A DNA stretch of 64,000 nucleotides. Origin: an uncultured Clostridium sp. GTDB lineage: Bacteria; Bacillota; Clostridia; TANB77; CAG-508. Location: contig USEI01000008.1 in NCBI GenBank assembly GCA_900553685.1, positions 10,557-74,556 of the forward strand, given 5' to 3'. The notes below the pieces were generated by a model. The model ran no database searches. It saw only the letters and a list, made by a program, of their open reading frames with translations, and was not told where the DNA came from. Both the position numbers and the translations under genes were made by a program. Of the stretch, positions 8,745-17,205 are shown piece by piece (position 1 is the stretch's first letter; each line of letters starts with the position of its first letter).

Positions 8745-9620
8745 TTATATTATAACATCTCTTTTTAGCAAATTATTTTTTATAGTTCCTGTTCCTAAAT
8801 AAACATTATTATTATAAATATTATATAACCCCTCTTTATTTTCAATGCTTAACATTACTCCATTTAAGAATAATTCTTTTTTTCTATTATTTAAAGATAT
8901 TTGGGGTAAATCTTTAAATATAGTTTCCATATTAATTAAACTTCTTTCTAAAAACATTTTATTATCTTTATTTTTTTCTAAGTCTTCTAAAGTTACTGAA
9001 TCTCTAATATCAAAATTATCAACTTTAATTCTTTCTAAATTACTCATATAACCAACTGTATCTAATTTATTTGCAATATCTTCACACAAAACTCTTATAT
9101 ATGTACCTTTAGAGCAATTCACTTCAAACTCAATTTCTTTTTCTTCTAAGTTTATATTTTTTAATTTAATGCTATATATTTCAATTTCCCTTTCTGGAAT
9201 TTCGACTTTTTTTCCTTCTCTTGCATATTCATATAATTTTTTTCCATTTACTTTTATTGCAGAATAAATTGGAGGAATTTGTTTTTGTCTACCTGAAAAT
9301 TTTTTTAAAATTTCTTCTACATTTTCTTTATTTAAATTATTTTCTAAAACTTCTTTTTCTTCTATAGTCTTACCTTCTTCATCTCCAGTATCTTTTTTTT
9401 CTCCCAACTTAATCTTTGCTAAATAAATTTTATCATGTTCAATTAAATACTTAGAAAGTTTTGTGTAGTTACCTAACATTATAGGTAAAACACCTGTTGC
9501 TAATGGATCTAAAGTTCCAGTATGTCCAGCTTTTTTTATGTTCAAGATTTTTTTTACCTTTGATACAACATCTTGAGAAGTATAGCCTTGTGGTTTGTTA
9601 ATTATTAAAATTCCCTGCAT
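8745..9620 (-). CDS. truB: tRNA pseudouridine(55) synthase
   Basis: Makes pseudouridine 55 in the T-loop of tRNAs. The N-terminus GILIINKPQGYTSQDVV and the catalytic segment AGHTGTLDPLATGVLPI, with catalytic Asp38, are diagnostic; KGTYIRVLCEDIA follows further on. The 291-residue length fits, including a short C-terminal extension. The ATG at 9620 follows AAGGGG. It starts 12 bases after the rlmH stop codon, so the two RNA-modification genes are probably cotranscribed. Confidence 0.97.
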   Translation of the reverse strand: MQGILIINKPQGYTSQDVVSKVKKILNIKKAGHTGTLDPLATGVLPIMLGNYTKLSKYLIEHDKIYLAKIKLGEKKDTGDEEGKTIEEKEVLENNLNKENVEEILKKFSGRQKQIPPIYSAIKVNGKKLYEYAREGKKVEIPEREIEIYSIKLKNINLEEKEIEFEVNCSKGTYIRVLCEDIANKLDTVGYMSNLERIKVDNFDIRDSVTLEDLEKNKDNKMFLERSLINMETIFKDLPQISLNNRKKELFLNGVMLSIENKEGLYNIYNNNVYLGTGTIKNNLLKRDVII

Positions 9621-9632
9621 AAATAACCCCTT

Positions 9633-10115
9633 TTACCAATGATATGTTTCATTATTTGAAATCTTAAAACTTCTAAACAATTGTTCCAGCAAAAAAATTC
9701 TTATTAATTGATGGGGAAATGTCATTTTAGAAAAACATATTAATTCATTAGAATTTTTAAGTATCTCATCTGTTAGTCCTAAAGTACCACCTATAATAAA
9801 ATTTATTGTGCTAAAACCATTAACAGTAATAGTTTCTATTTTTTGAGCAAATTCTTCTGATTTATATTGTTTACCTCTTAAATCCAATGCTATTGTATAA
9901 GAATCTTTTTTTATGTTAGACAATATTTTACTACATTCTTTATTCTTTATATCTTCTATATTATTATTATTTATTTTACTTGGTAATTTTTCATCAGCAA
10001 CTTCAATAATATTTAAGTTGCAATACTTTGATAATCTTTTTGAGTATTCTAAGCTTGCTTCTTTCAAATAATTTTCTTTCATCTTTCCAACACAAATTAT
10101 ATTTATATTTAACAT
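9633..10115 (-). CDS. rlmH: 23S rRNA (pseudouridine(1915)-N3)-methyltransferase
   Basis: SPOUT-fold methyltransferase acting on pseudouridine 1915 of helix 69 of 23S rRNA. FIIGGTLGLTDEIL and the knot region SKMTFPHQLIRIFLLEQLFRSFKI are present, and the protein ends in YHW where many homologues end in YHK or YHR. The frame extends to a GTG at 10124, but the ATG at 10115 with AAGGG at good spacing is preferred and gives 160 residues, the usual size. It lies directly ahead of truB. Confidence 0.95.
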   Translation of the reverse strand: MLNINIICVGKMKENYLKEASLEYSKRLSKYCNLNIIEVADEKLPSKINNNNIEDIKNKECSKILSNIKKDSYTIALDLRGKQYKSEEFAQKIETITVNGFSTINFIIGGTLGLTDEILKNSNELICFSKMTFPHQLIRIFLLEQLFRSFKISNNETYHW

Positions 10116-10245
10116 ATCAATCACCCTTAATTTTTAAAAAATTATTTATAATTATAATAGTTTTCATATGATTATCTACAATACTTGTAAAAGTCTACTA
10201 ATTATATAAATATTTAAACTATTAGGTATATACTTCTCTATATTT

Positions 10246-11382
10246 TTAATATTTTTCTAGTAATTCTATTAATTTATATGGAGATTCATTTATTTGTCCT
10301 TGAATTAACAAAGCATTTCCTCCACCTTTTATGTCTAAGTTCTCTTTTAATACTTCAAATTTTTCTTTTAAATTCACATTATCGCTCATTATTAAAAATC
10401 TTCCATTACATATAATTCCAGCAATTTTTGTAGTTTTTTTCTTTAACTTTAAACAATACTTTTTCATATCTTTCATATTCAAGTCATTTTTAATTAAAAT
10501 TATATTTTCTTTAGTTTCCATATTATTAATTTCATTTTCAAATAATATATCTGTTAAATTATTTTTATCTTTTTTTAATTTTTCTATTTCTTTAATTAAA
10601 TTTGAAACTCCTTCTTCTACCTCATCTAACTTTAAAGATAAAACACTTGAAATTTTAGAAATTTGATTGTAAACCATGTTATAGTTTTCCAAAGCCTGTT
10701 TTCCAGCTAGCATATAAATTCTAATTCCTGATTTGTATTTCTCTGATTTCAATAATTTTATTATGCCAATTTCTCCTGTTCTTTTTACATGAACACCACA
10801 GCAAGCACAAATGTCATATTTATTTATTTTTACTAATCTAACTTCTTCTTTTAATTCTATTTTACTTCTATAATTAATACTTTTTATTTCTTCTGGAGTA
10901 TAAATTTTTGAAATTACTTCTATATTTTCGTAAATAGCATTATTTGCCATACTTTCTATTTCTCGTAACTGTTTTTCTGACAATGTTATCTTAAAATCCA
11001 ATGTTACAAAGTCTTTTCCAATATGAAATCCTACATTTGAAGTATTGTACTTTTTGCAAATTATTCCAGATACAATATGTTCTGCTGTATGGTTTTGCAT
11101 ATTTTGAAATCTCTCTTCAAAATTTATTTTACAAAAAACTTTTTTTCCCACATTAATCTTTTTATCTACAATATGATAAATTTCATTTTCTTTTTCTTCA
11201 ACTTTTAGTACTCTTACATTATCAATAAAACCTGTATCAGAAGGTTGTCCACCACCTTCTGGATAAAAAGCTGTATTATCTAAAATTATTTTTATCTTTT
11301 TATCCTCTTCAATACATTCTTTCACAACAGCTTCAAATTCTTTTAAATATCCATCTTTATAATATAAACTATTTTTAATCAT
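10246..11382 (-). CDS. Alanyl-tRNA editing protein, AlaX type with DHHA1 domain
   Basis: Free-standing homologue of the AlaRS editing domain, expected to hydrolyse mischarged Ser- or Gly-tRNA-Ala. Zinc ligands of the editing site are intact: HTAEH at 98-102 and CxxxH at 194-198 in CACCGVH. The N-terminal FYPEGGGQPSDTG is typical. A coiled-coil-like helix follows at about 240-290, then a DHHA1-type C-terminus (KGGGNALLIQGQ). The 378-residue length matches the long AlaX class. The ATG at 11382 follows AGGAGA. A TATAAT box lies about 40 bases upstream. Confidence 0.92.
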   Translation of the reverse strand: MIKNSLYYKDGYLKEFEAVVKECIEEDKKIKIILDNTAFYPEGGGQPSDTGFIDNVRVLKVEEKENEIYHIVDKKINVGKKVFCKINFEERFQNMQNHTAEHIVSGIICKKYNTSNVGFHIGKDFVTLDFKITLSEKQLREIESMANNAIYENIEVISKIYTPEEIKSINYRSKIELKEEVRLVKINKYDICACCGVHVKRTGEIGIIKLLKSEKYKSGIRIYMLAGKQALENYNMVYNQISKISSVLSLKLDEVEEGVSNLIKEIEKLKKDKNNLTDILFENEINNMETKENIILIKNDLNMKDMKKYCLKLKKKTTKIAGIICNGRFLIMSDNVNLKEKFEVLKENLDIKGGGNALLIQGQINESPYKLIELLEKY

Positions 11383-11524
11383 AAATTCTCCTATCTTATT
11401 CTTTCAATCTTTATTATTATAACATAAAAATAAAAGTTTTGGCGAAAATAATAAGAATTTTAAAGAATAATCATCTATTTCAAAACAGCAAACCGTTTCA
11501 TGAATATTCCGATATATAAAAAAA

Positions 11525-11549
11525 TAAGTGAACTACAAAAGTTCACTTA
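11525..11549 (-). terminator. Rho-independent terminator of the pilin-like gene
   Basis: Stem TAAGTGAAC / GTTCACTTA with a 7-base loop, followed on the minus strand by TTTTTTTATATATC. Confidence 0.85.
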
Positions 11550-11567
11550 CTATTATTTTATTTATAT

Positions 11568-11879
11568 CTATTCTTCAACTTCATTGCTTTCTACATTATT
11601 TTCTACAAGATTTTCATTTACTTCGTTTTCTGATGTATTTGTAACATTTTCATCTTCAGCTACAATATTTTCTGGTTCATCAATATTGATTTCACTTCCT
11701 ACAACATCTTCTTCTCCAGTTGTTTCGTCAATTGTTGTTACATTTTGAGTTGCTGGTGGATTTGTTGTTTGTTTTTGTTCATTTGAAAAAACTAATGAAA
11801 CTGAAATTCCAGCTAAAACTAATAAAATAATTATTATAAGTATTAATGCAACAAGTGTTATACCTTTTTGATTTCTCAT
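11568..11879 (-). CDS. Small pilin-like / exported acidic protein
   Basis: A 103-residue protein with a prepilin-like N-terminus: a short basic leader MRNQKG, then ITLVALILIIIILLVLAGIS, the pattern common in clostridial type IV pilin-like proteins, although the usual Glu5 is absent. The rest (residues 35-103) is a low-complexity acidic tail rich in Glu, Asn, Val and Thr, with no globular pilin domain. It should be membrane-anchored with the tail outside. The ATG follows AGGAGG, and a strong terminator follows the gene, so it is monocistronic. No pilus assembly genes are nearby. Function unknown. Confidence 0.75.
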   Translation of the reverse strand: MRNQKGITLVALILIIIILLVLAGISVSLVFSNEQKQTTNPPATQNVTTIDETTGEEDVVGSEINIDEPENIVAEDENVTNTSENEVNENLVENNVESNEVEE

Positions 11880-12218
11880 TTTAAATTCCTCCTACCTTTC
11901 ACTTTTGTTATTAACCATATTTTACACATAATTTTTTTTAAATTCAAGTTTTTTATATGTTTTTTATATATCATTTTTATAACAATATTCAATTCTTTTA
12001 TATTTTTTGTATATAATATATATAATTATTATTTACTTATTAATCTATCAAATATTAGTAACTAATATTTACGTATTTTTATACATAATATTTGATAATA
12101 ATAATATTTATTTTTAAATATATTTATATTATTAATTAAAATCATCATATATGTTTTATATTTATTATTTACTAATAAATATAAAATATGAAATAAAAAA
12201 ATATTCTAGGAGGTTTTT
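11880..12218. other. Very AT-rich divergent intergenic region
   Basis: About 340 bases between the divergently transcribed pilin-like gene and pepV. It is almost entirely A/T with runs of TATTA. I see no convincing ORF with a ribosome-binding site and no clear consensus promoter pair. The only ordered element is the palindrome at 12050-12070. Confidence 0.5.
12050..12070. repeat. Perfect 21-base palindrome upstream of pepV
   Basis: AAATATTAGT, a central A, then ACTAATATTT: ten-base arms with a single centre base. It could be an operator between the two divergent genes, but in such AT-rich DNA chance is a real alternative. Confidence 0.35.
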
Positions 12219-13598
12219 ATGTTTGACGAAATAATTGAAAAAAATAAAAATAATATTTTAAATTCTACTTCTGAATTAATAAAATATAAAAGTGTTTCAA
12301 ATGAAAACTCTGAAAATTCTCCATTTGGAGAAGAATGTTCAAAAGCCTTGAATTACATATTAGAACTTGGAAAATCTATGGGATTTAGAACTAAAAACAT
12401 AGATAATTATTGTGGTTATATTGAATTTGGAAATGGAAAAGATTTAGTAGGTATAATTGGTCACTTAGACGTTGTACCTGCCAACTTACAAGATGGTTGG
12501 TCTACTCCTCCTTTTGAAGCTACAATCAAAGATGGAAAATTATTTGGAAGAGGTTCTATTGATGATAAAGGACCTGTAGTCGCCGCTTTATATGCAATGA
12601 AAGCCGTAAAAGAAATAAGTAAGGTTTCTAAACGTGTTAGATTAATTATTGGATTAAATGAAGAAAAATCTTGGAAATGTATTAATCGTTATAAAAAAAC
12701 AGAAGAATGGCCTCAAATTGGTTTCAGTCCAGATGCCAATTTTCCCGCAATTTATGCCGAAAAAGGCATTTTATCAGTTGAGCTAAAAAATTTATTTACA
12801 ATTAAAAATTTTAAAATTTTAAACATTAACTGTAATAATAATGCTATAAATGTTGTTCCTAAATATTGTTCAATAACACTTGAGACTGAAAATAATGATT
12901 TTCTTGAAAGATTATTAAATAAGAAAACAAATTCATCATCTTTAAAAATTTCAAAAATAAATTCTTCTAGTCTTAAAATTGAAAGTTTCGGAGTAGCTTC
13001 ACATGCAGCTCATCCAGAATTAGGAAAAAATGCAATAACAAATTTAATAAAATTTTTACTTGAAAATTTTGAATTTAATTCAAATTATTTAAATGAATTA
13101 TATAAAATAGGTATATTTGATATAAAAAACCCAAGTTTCTTAGGTGGAAATAATCTTCAAGATGAATCTGGAGATTTAACTTCTAACATTGCTAATTTAG
13201 AATACATAGATAATAATTTAATAATAAAATTAAATTTAAGAGTACCAGTAAATACCCAATTGGATTATATAAAAGAAAAGTATTTATATCTTAATAATAA
13301 ATTTGAAAATTTAAAAATAAAATTTTTAGGTATTCAAAATCCTTTGTATGTTGAAAAAGATAGTTATTTAGTAAAAACTCTTGTGGATATTTTTAATAAG
13401 AAAACAAAATTAAATTCAGCTCCTATTGCTATTGGTGGTGGAACTTATGCAAGAGCTTTCAAAAATTTTATATCTTATGGTCCTACAATGCCAGGTAAAA
13501 ATGATATGTGCCATCAAGTTAATGAATTTATTGAAATAGATGATTTAATATTATCAGCAAAAATTTATGCTGAAGCAATTTATGAACTTGCAAAATGA
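12219..13598 (+). CDS. pepV: M20 family dipeptidase, PepV type
   Basis: Dinuclear zinc metallopeptidase that hydrolyses dipeptides in the cytoplasm. The metal and catalytic residues are visible: HLDVVP (His82, Asp84), GRGSIDDKGP (Asp115-Asp116), the catalytic pair NEEKSW (Glu148-Glu149), SPDANFP (Asp172), and the C-terminal MPGKNDMCHQ with the last zinc His. The lid domain lies between about 190 and 330. The 459-residue length is normal. The ATG follows AGGAGG. It is one of the few plus-strand genes here, monocistronic, ended by the hairpin at 13625-13657. Confidence 0.95.
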   Translation: MFDEIIEKNKNNILNSTSELIKYKSVSNENSENSPFGEECSKALNYILELGKSMGFRTKNIDNYCGYIEFGNGKDLVGIIGHLDVVPANLQDGWSTPPFEATIKDGKLFGRGSIDDKGPVVAALYAMKAVKEISKVSKRVRLIIGLNEEKSWKCINRYKKTEEWPQIGFSPDANFPAIYAEKGILSVELKNLFTIKNFKILNINCNNNAINVVPKYCSITLETENNDFLERLLNKKTNSSSLKISKINSSSLKIESFGVASHAAHPELGKNAITNLIKFLLENFEFNSNYLNELYKIGIFDIKNPSFLGGNNLQDESGDLTSNIANLEYIDNNLIIKLNLRVPVNTQLDYIKEKYLYLNNKFENLKIKFLGIQNPLYVEKDSYLVKTLVDIFNKKTKLNSAPIAIGGGTYARAFKNFISYGPTMPGKNDMCHQVNEFIEIDDLILSAKIYAEAIYELAK

Positions 13599-13624
13599 AA
13601 TTAACACCAAGTAAAGCTACAAAA

Positions 13625-13657
13625 TCAAAAAAGAAAAGTCAAAGACTTTTCTTTTTT
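13625..13657. terminator. Bidirectional terminator between pepV and the convergent gene
   Basis: Perfect 15-bp stem CAAAAAAGAAAAGTC / GACTTTTCTTTTTTG with an AAA loop. The T-rich arm gives a U-tract in both directions, so it can serve pepV and the minus-strand gene at 13710. Confidence 0.85.
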
Positions 13658-13709
13658 GATAATATAATAAATTTCTGATATCTTATAATTTCTACTTTTA
13701 CTTTATTTA

Positions 13710-14444
13710 CTATCTAGTTATATTAAATATATACTCTTTATTTCCTATACTAGTTAAACTACTTGTTATATTTTGAATATCTTCTTTATTAATAATATCA
13801 TCACTAAATTTTTTATATTCTATATCTCTTATCGATAAGTTAAGAACAGGGAAATTTTTTAAAGCACCTACTGTATCTTCTATTAAAAATTTGCATGTAA
13901 CTAAATTATTTTCTACATCTATTATGTTCTCACTACCAAAATTATTATCTCTTGGAGTTAATATATCCCATCCATAATCCATATATTCATTATAAGACAT
14001 ATTGATTAAATTTTTATTTTCCTCATAAAAATATCGTGATGTAAATTGAAATGGAGTTCCAGGATTATCTCCATCTTCTATAACTACATAGTTATCATCA
14101 TATATATAGCTATTAAATTTTAATGAAGCTAAATCTGGATAAATATTTTCATTAAACTTAAATTCAACTGCTAATTCTATTTTATTATACGAATAAATTG
14201 CAGAAATTAATTTCATATTTAATTCATCATTTATTTTAAAAGTATTATCTCCATCTTTATTATAATTTAATATTTGACTTTCTCTTTTTAAAAAAATATT
14301 ATTATAATATTCTTCATCAAAATTCAATCCTTCATATTTTAAATATTTTTTATAATAAAAATTTTGAACACATATTCCCACAATTAAAATAATAATAAAA
14401 ATAATTATACCTATAAAAATTCCTATTTTAAGTTCTTTTTTCAT
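13710..14444 (-). CDS. Membrane-anchored protein of unknown function
   Basis: A 244-residue protein with one N-terminal membrane segment (about residues 8-30) and a soluble extracytoplasmic domain with alternating beta-type pattern and many acidic and aromatic residues (EDGDNPGTPFQFTSRYF, YGWDILTPRD). Not recognised as a named family. The frame reaches 14453, but ATG 14444 with AGAGGTG six bases before it is the likely start. It begins 11 bases after the stop of the gene at 14456-15235, so both are probably made from one transcript as a pair of surface proteins. Confidence 0.7.
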   Translation of the reverse strand: MKKELKIGIFIGIIIFIIILIVGICVQNFYYKKYLKYEGLNFDEEYYNNIFLKRESQILNYNKDGDNTFKINDELNMKLISAIYSYNKIELAVEFKFNENIYPDLASLKFNSYIYDDNYVVIEDGDNPGTPFQFTSRYFYEENKNLINMSYNEYMDYGWDILTPRDNNFGSENIIDVENNLVTCKFLIEDTVGALKNFPVLNLSIRDIEYKKFSDDIINKEDIQNITSSLTSIGNKEYIFNITR

Positions 14445-14455
14445 TTTTATCACCT

Positions 14456-15235
14456 CTACTTATTTATAATCTTATAACTTGATAAATTAGGTTTTTCAAC
14501 ATCCGCATCTGTTACTACATCTAGTCTATATTCACTACTTTGATTTTCTACCATAGAAATTGGTTTTCTATCTATTTTTTGAGGTAATAAATAAGTAAGG
14601 TTGCACTCCTCTTCCTTCACTATTATGCCTGTCTCTTTATCTATATAAAGAATATCAGATAATTGTTTTGATATAAAGTCTTCGATAAAAAATGGTGCAT
14701 TTTTCATATAAGTTTTTACTACTACACAATCTTTATCTTTAACTTTTTTCTCACCTAAATATTCAAATACACGATTTTGGTCTATGTATTCAAATTGAAG
14801 TAAACTATATGTTCTCCAACTCACATCATCAAGTGACGTCATCTTTGATACAACAGCTACATCTCCTTCAACACTATTTTTCATAAACATAACTCTTTCT
14901 TCTGCCACAGTATCTAACCAAGCATATAGCTCTCCGTTTTCAAGCACTTTAAATTTATTATCTTTTTTATACACTTCAACTTTAATTTTATTATCACTTT
15001 CGACTCCGAAATCAGCCAATTTATCATAACTATAATAATAATTATTTTTTGAATTTATTCTTTGAAGTAAATTTATAATTTCTTCTCTTGATAAAGCTGT
15101 TCCTTCTGATAAATCGTTTACCCTAAATACATGAGCACAATATCCAGCATATATAAGTCCAGAAATTATGCAAAGTATAATAATGGTTAGTAAGGCTATT
15201 AATATCACCTTCCATTTTTTAACCTTTTCTTTCAT
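14456..15235 (-). CDS. Membrane-anchored protein, possible LolA-like fold
   Basis: A 259-residue protein with a basic N-terminus and one membrane segment (about residues 10-32), then an extracytoplasmic domain. The element VEVYKKDNKFKVLENGELYAW resembles the partial protein at the left edge of the window, and the series of beta-type stretches ending in DKETGIIVKEE fits a lipoprotein-carrier-like (LolA/LppX) fold, which is inference. The frame extends to 15265, but ATG 15235 with GAGGG ahead is preferred because it starts right at the basic anchor MKEKVKKWK. First gene of a two-gene operon. Function unknown. Confidence 0.65.
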   Translation of the reverse strand: MKEKVKKWKVILIALLTIIILCIISGLIYAGYCAHVFRVNDLSEGTALSREEIINLLQRINSKNNYYYSYDKLADFGVESDNKIKVEVYKKDNKFKVLENGELYAWLDTVAEERVMFMKNSVEGDVAVVSKMTSLDDVSWRTYSLLQFEYIDQNRVFEYLGEKKVKDKDCVVVKTYMKNAPFFIEDFISKQLSDILYIDKETGIIVKEEECNLTYLLPQKIDRKPISMVENQSSEYRLDVVTDADVEKPNLSSYKIINK

Positions 15236-15337
15236 AAAATCCCTCTTTTCTTTTGATTTTAACATTTTTTACCTAATTTTTTATAAAATTATTATATATT
15301 AAACAGATATATTACGCAATAAGTTAGCATAAAAAAA

Positions 15338-15356
15338 GAAAAGCCAATAGCTTTTC
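15338..15356 (-). terminator. Rho-independent terminator after xerD
   Basis: Stem GAAAAGC / GCTTTTC, loop of five, followed on the minus strand by TTTTTTTATGC. It ends transcripts coming from xerD. Confidence 0.75.
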
Positions 15357-15517
15357 CCTTTTACATACTTATTAAATTTTTCTTATTTCTTTTTCATAAC
15401 TTTTTAAATTTTGATCTTTACCTTTTAATTTTTACATAATATTTTCTTATATATTTAACTTTAATACGATTTATTTTTTAAATATAAAATTTTTCTTAAT
15501 TTCTAAAAATATGTATT

Positions 15518-16399
15518 TTATGCTCTTGGGTGAGCTTTTTTATAAATATCTTTTAAATTTTCATTTTGGAATTGCATATATACTTGTGTTGAAGAAATAT
15601 CTGAATGTCCAAGCATAGTTTGAATTGCTTTTAAATCTGCTCCATTTTGTAGAAGATGTGTTGCAAAAGAATGTCTTAAAACATGTGGTGTTATATCTTT
15701 AGTAATGTGTGCCTGTTCTTTGTAATATTTAACAATTTTCCAAAAACCTTGTCTTGTTAATCTTTTTCCATTGATATTAACAAATAATGCTGCAACTGTA
15801 TCATCTTTTATTAAAATAGGTCTTGCTTTTTCAATATAATCTTTTAAAGCTTTTAAAGATAATGAACCTAATGGAATATTTCTCTTTTTAAATCCAGTAT
15901 TACATGTTACATAACTTTGCTCTAAATTAACATCTGTTATGTCTAAAGAAATTATTTCTGTAACTCTCATTCCTGTTGCATAAGCAAACTCTAACATTGC
16001 TTTATCTCTAATTCCCTTTAGATCAATGCTTTTAGGTTGTTCTAACAAAAGTTCAACTTCTTTAGCTGTTAGAATACTTGGAACTTTCTTTTCAACTTTT
16101 GGAGATTGTACTCCTATTGTTGGATCTTTCTTTATTTTCTTTGTTCTTAATAGAAATTGATAAAAAGATCTTATTGTTGCCAAATTTCTAGATATAGTTG
16201 ATGTTTTCTTATTCATTTGTTTTAATTCTTTAAAATAATCATCTATATCTTCACTATCTACTTTTAAATAATTTAAACCATTTTTATCTACGTATTCTTG
16301 ATATTGTGTAATATCTCTTTTGTAAGATTGTAATGTATTACTTGATAGTTTTTTGTCATTTTCAAGAAACTCTAAAAAAAGTTTAATTTGTTTTTCCAT
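15518..16399 (-). CDS. xerD: Tyrosine site-specific recombinase XerD
   Basis: Tyrosine recombinase that resolves chromosome dimers at dif. The N-terminal SAM-like core-binding domain covers about residues 1-90. The catalytic set is complete: Arg145 (ATGMR), Lys171/172 in the beta-hairpin TGFKKRNIPL, His239 and Arg242 (HVLRHSFATHLL), His265 (LGHSD) and Tyr274. The 293-residue length and closeness to spoIIM and an EndoQ-like gene mark it as the housekeeping XerD rather than an integrase. The ATG at 16399 follows GGAGAG. The terminator at 15338-15356 lies downstream. Confidence 0.93.
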   Translation of the reverse strand: MEKQIKLFLEFLENDKKLSSNTLQSYKRDITQYQEYVDKNGLNYLKVDSEDIDDYFKELKQMNKKTSTISRNLATIRSFYQFLLRTKKIKKDPTIGVQSPKVEKKVPSILTAKEVELLLEQPKSIDLKGIRDKAMLEFAYATGMRVTEIISLDITDVNLEQSYVTCNTGFKKRNIPLGSLSLKALKDYIEKARPILIKDDTVAALFVNINGKRLTRQGFWKIVKYYKEQAHITKDITPHVLRHSFATHLLQNGADLKAIQTMLGHSDISSTQVYMQFQNENLKDIYKKAHPRA

Positions 16400-16513
16400 T
16401 ACATTATCTCTCCAATCCTAATAGTATTTTTTTCAAAAAAATTATATGTAAACCAAACAATTTACATAAGTTATTTATGTTATATCAAATATAAGTCAAA
16501 AAGTAAAGAGCTT

Positions 16514-17122
16514 TTAGAGAATTTCTTTTAAAAAAATTAATAAATTAGTTGAAAAATATACTTCTATACAACTTGAAATTATAGCTAACATAATTGAAAT
16601 CAACATAATAACTGTATGTCTTATTACTTCTTCTTTTAAGTTTATACATTTTTTATATATCCCTTTATATAATTTTATTCCATTTTCAGCAATTATAAAA
16701 AAAGCCGGTATAAAAATAATATTTTGCATAAAAAGTGATATTAAAGCAAATATCGTTCCATTTTTTATTCCTAGAGTAGCTATAATTGCAGATATTGTAT
16801 AACCAATAGAAAATCCTTTATAAATAATTGCAAGATAAATGAAAATTCCACCTAAAATAGTACAACCTAAAAACCAAATTAGAATAATAAATAATACATT
16901 TTGTTTTATACTTAAAAATAATAATTCCATTTTATTAATATCTTCTGAATTTTTTATATTATTAATTAGATTTTCTATATGTCCATTTATTTCTTTGATT
17001 TGAACTTCATTTGAATTATTTATAAAGAATATTCCAACTGTTATACCTATACAAAATAAAATAACAATTACTATAAAATTTTTTTTATTTCTAATAACAT
17101 AATCTAATAAAATTTTTCTCAT
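16514..17122 (-). CDS. spoIIM: Stage II sporulation protein M
   Basis: Integral membrane protein of the SpoIIDMP complex, which remodels peptidoglycan during engulfment of the forespore. About five membrane segments can be seen, with the conserved FLGCTILGGIFIYLAI and YKGFSIGYTISAI regions and a C-terminal helix. The start at 17122 (MRKILLDYVIRNKK) has AAAGGG six bases upstream; a longer frame to 17155 lacks such support. The result is 202 residues, a normal length. Its presence suggests endospore formation or descent from a spore former. It lies between xerD and the EndoQ-like gene, an order also seen in other Firmicutes. Confidence 0.88.
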   Translation of the reverse strand: MRKILLDYVIRNKKNFIVIVILFCIGITVGIFFINNSNEVQIKEINGHIENLINNIKNSEDINKMELLFLSIKQNVLFIILIWFLGCTILGGIFIYLAIIYKGFSIGYTISAIIATLGIKNGTIFALISLFMQNIIFIPAFFIIAENGIKLYKGIYKKCINLKEEVIRHTVIMLISIMLAIISSCIEVYFSTNLLIFLKEIL

Positions 17123-17205
17123 CTCATACCCTTTATCTTTTATAATATTTAGCAAATTTTAAATGTAATTTACTAATTAATAAAGTGTATTCGCAATTTC
17201 TTTAT

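Noticed and set aside
11868..12065. 65-codon plus-strand ORF in the pepV upstream region
   Set aside because: Phe/Ile/Asn-rich translation of A/T sequence, no ribosome-binding site, overlaps the start of the pilin-like gene.
15518..16399. Tyrosine recombinase as sign of a mobile island
   Set aside because: Sequence, length and spoIIM/EndoQ neighbours fit the housekeeping XerD; no attachment repeats or cargo genes are seen.
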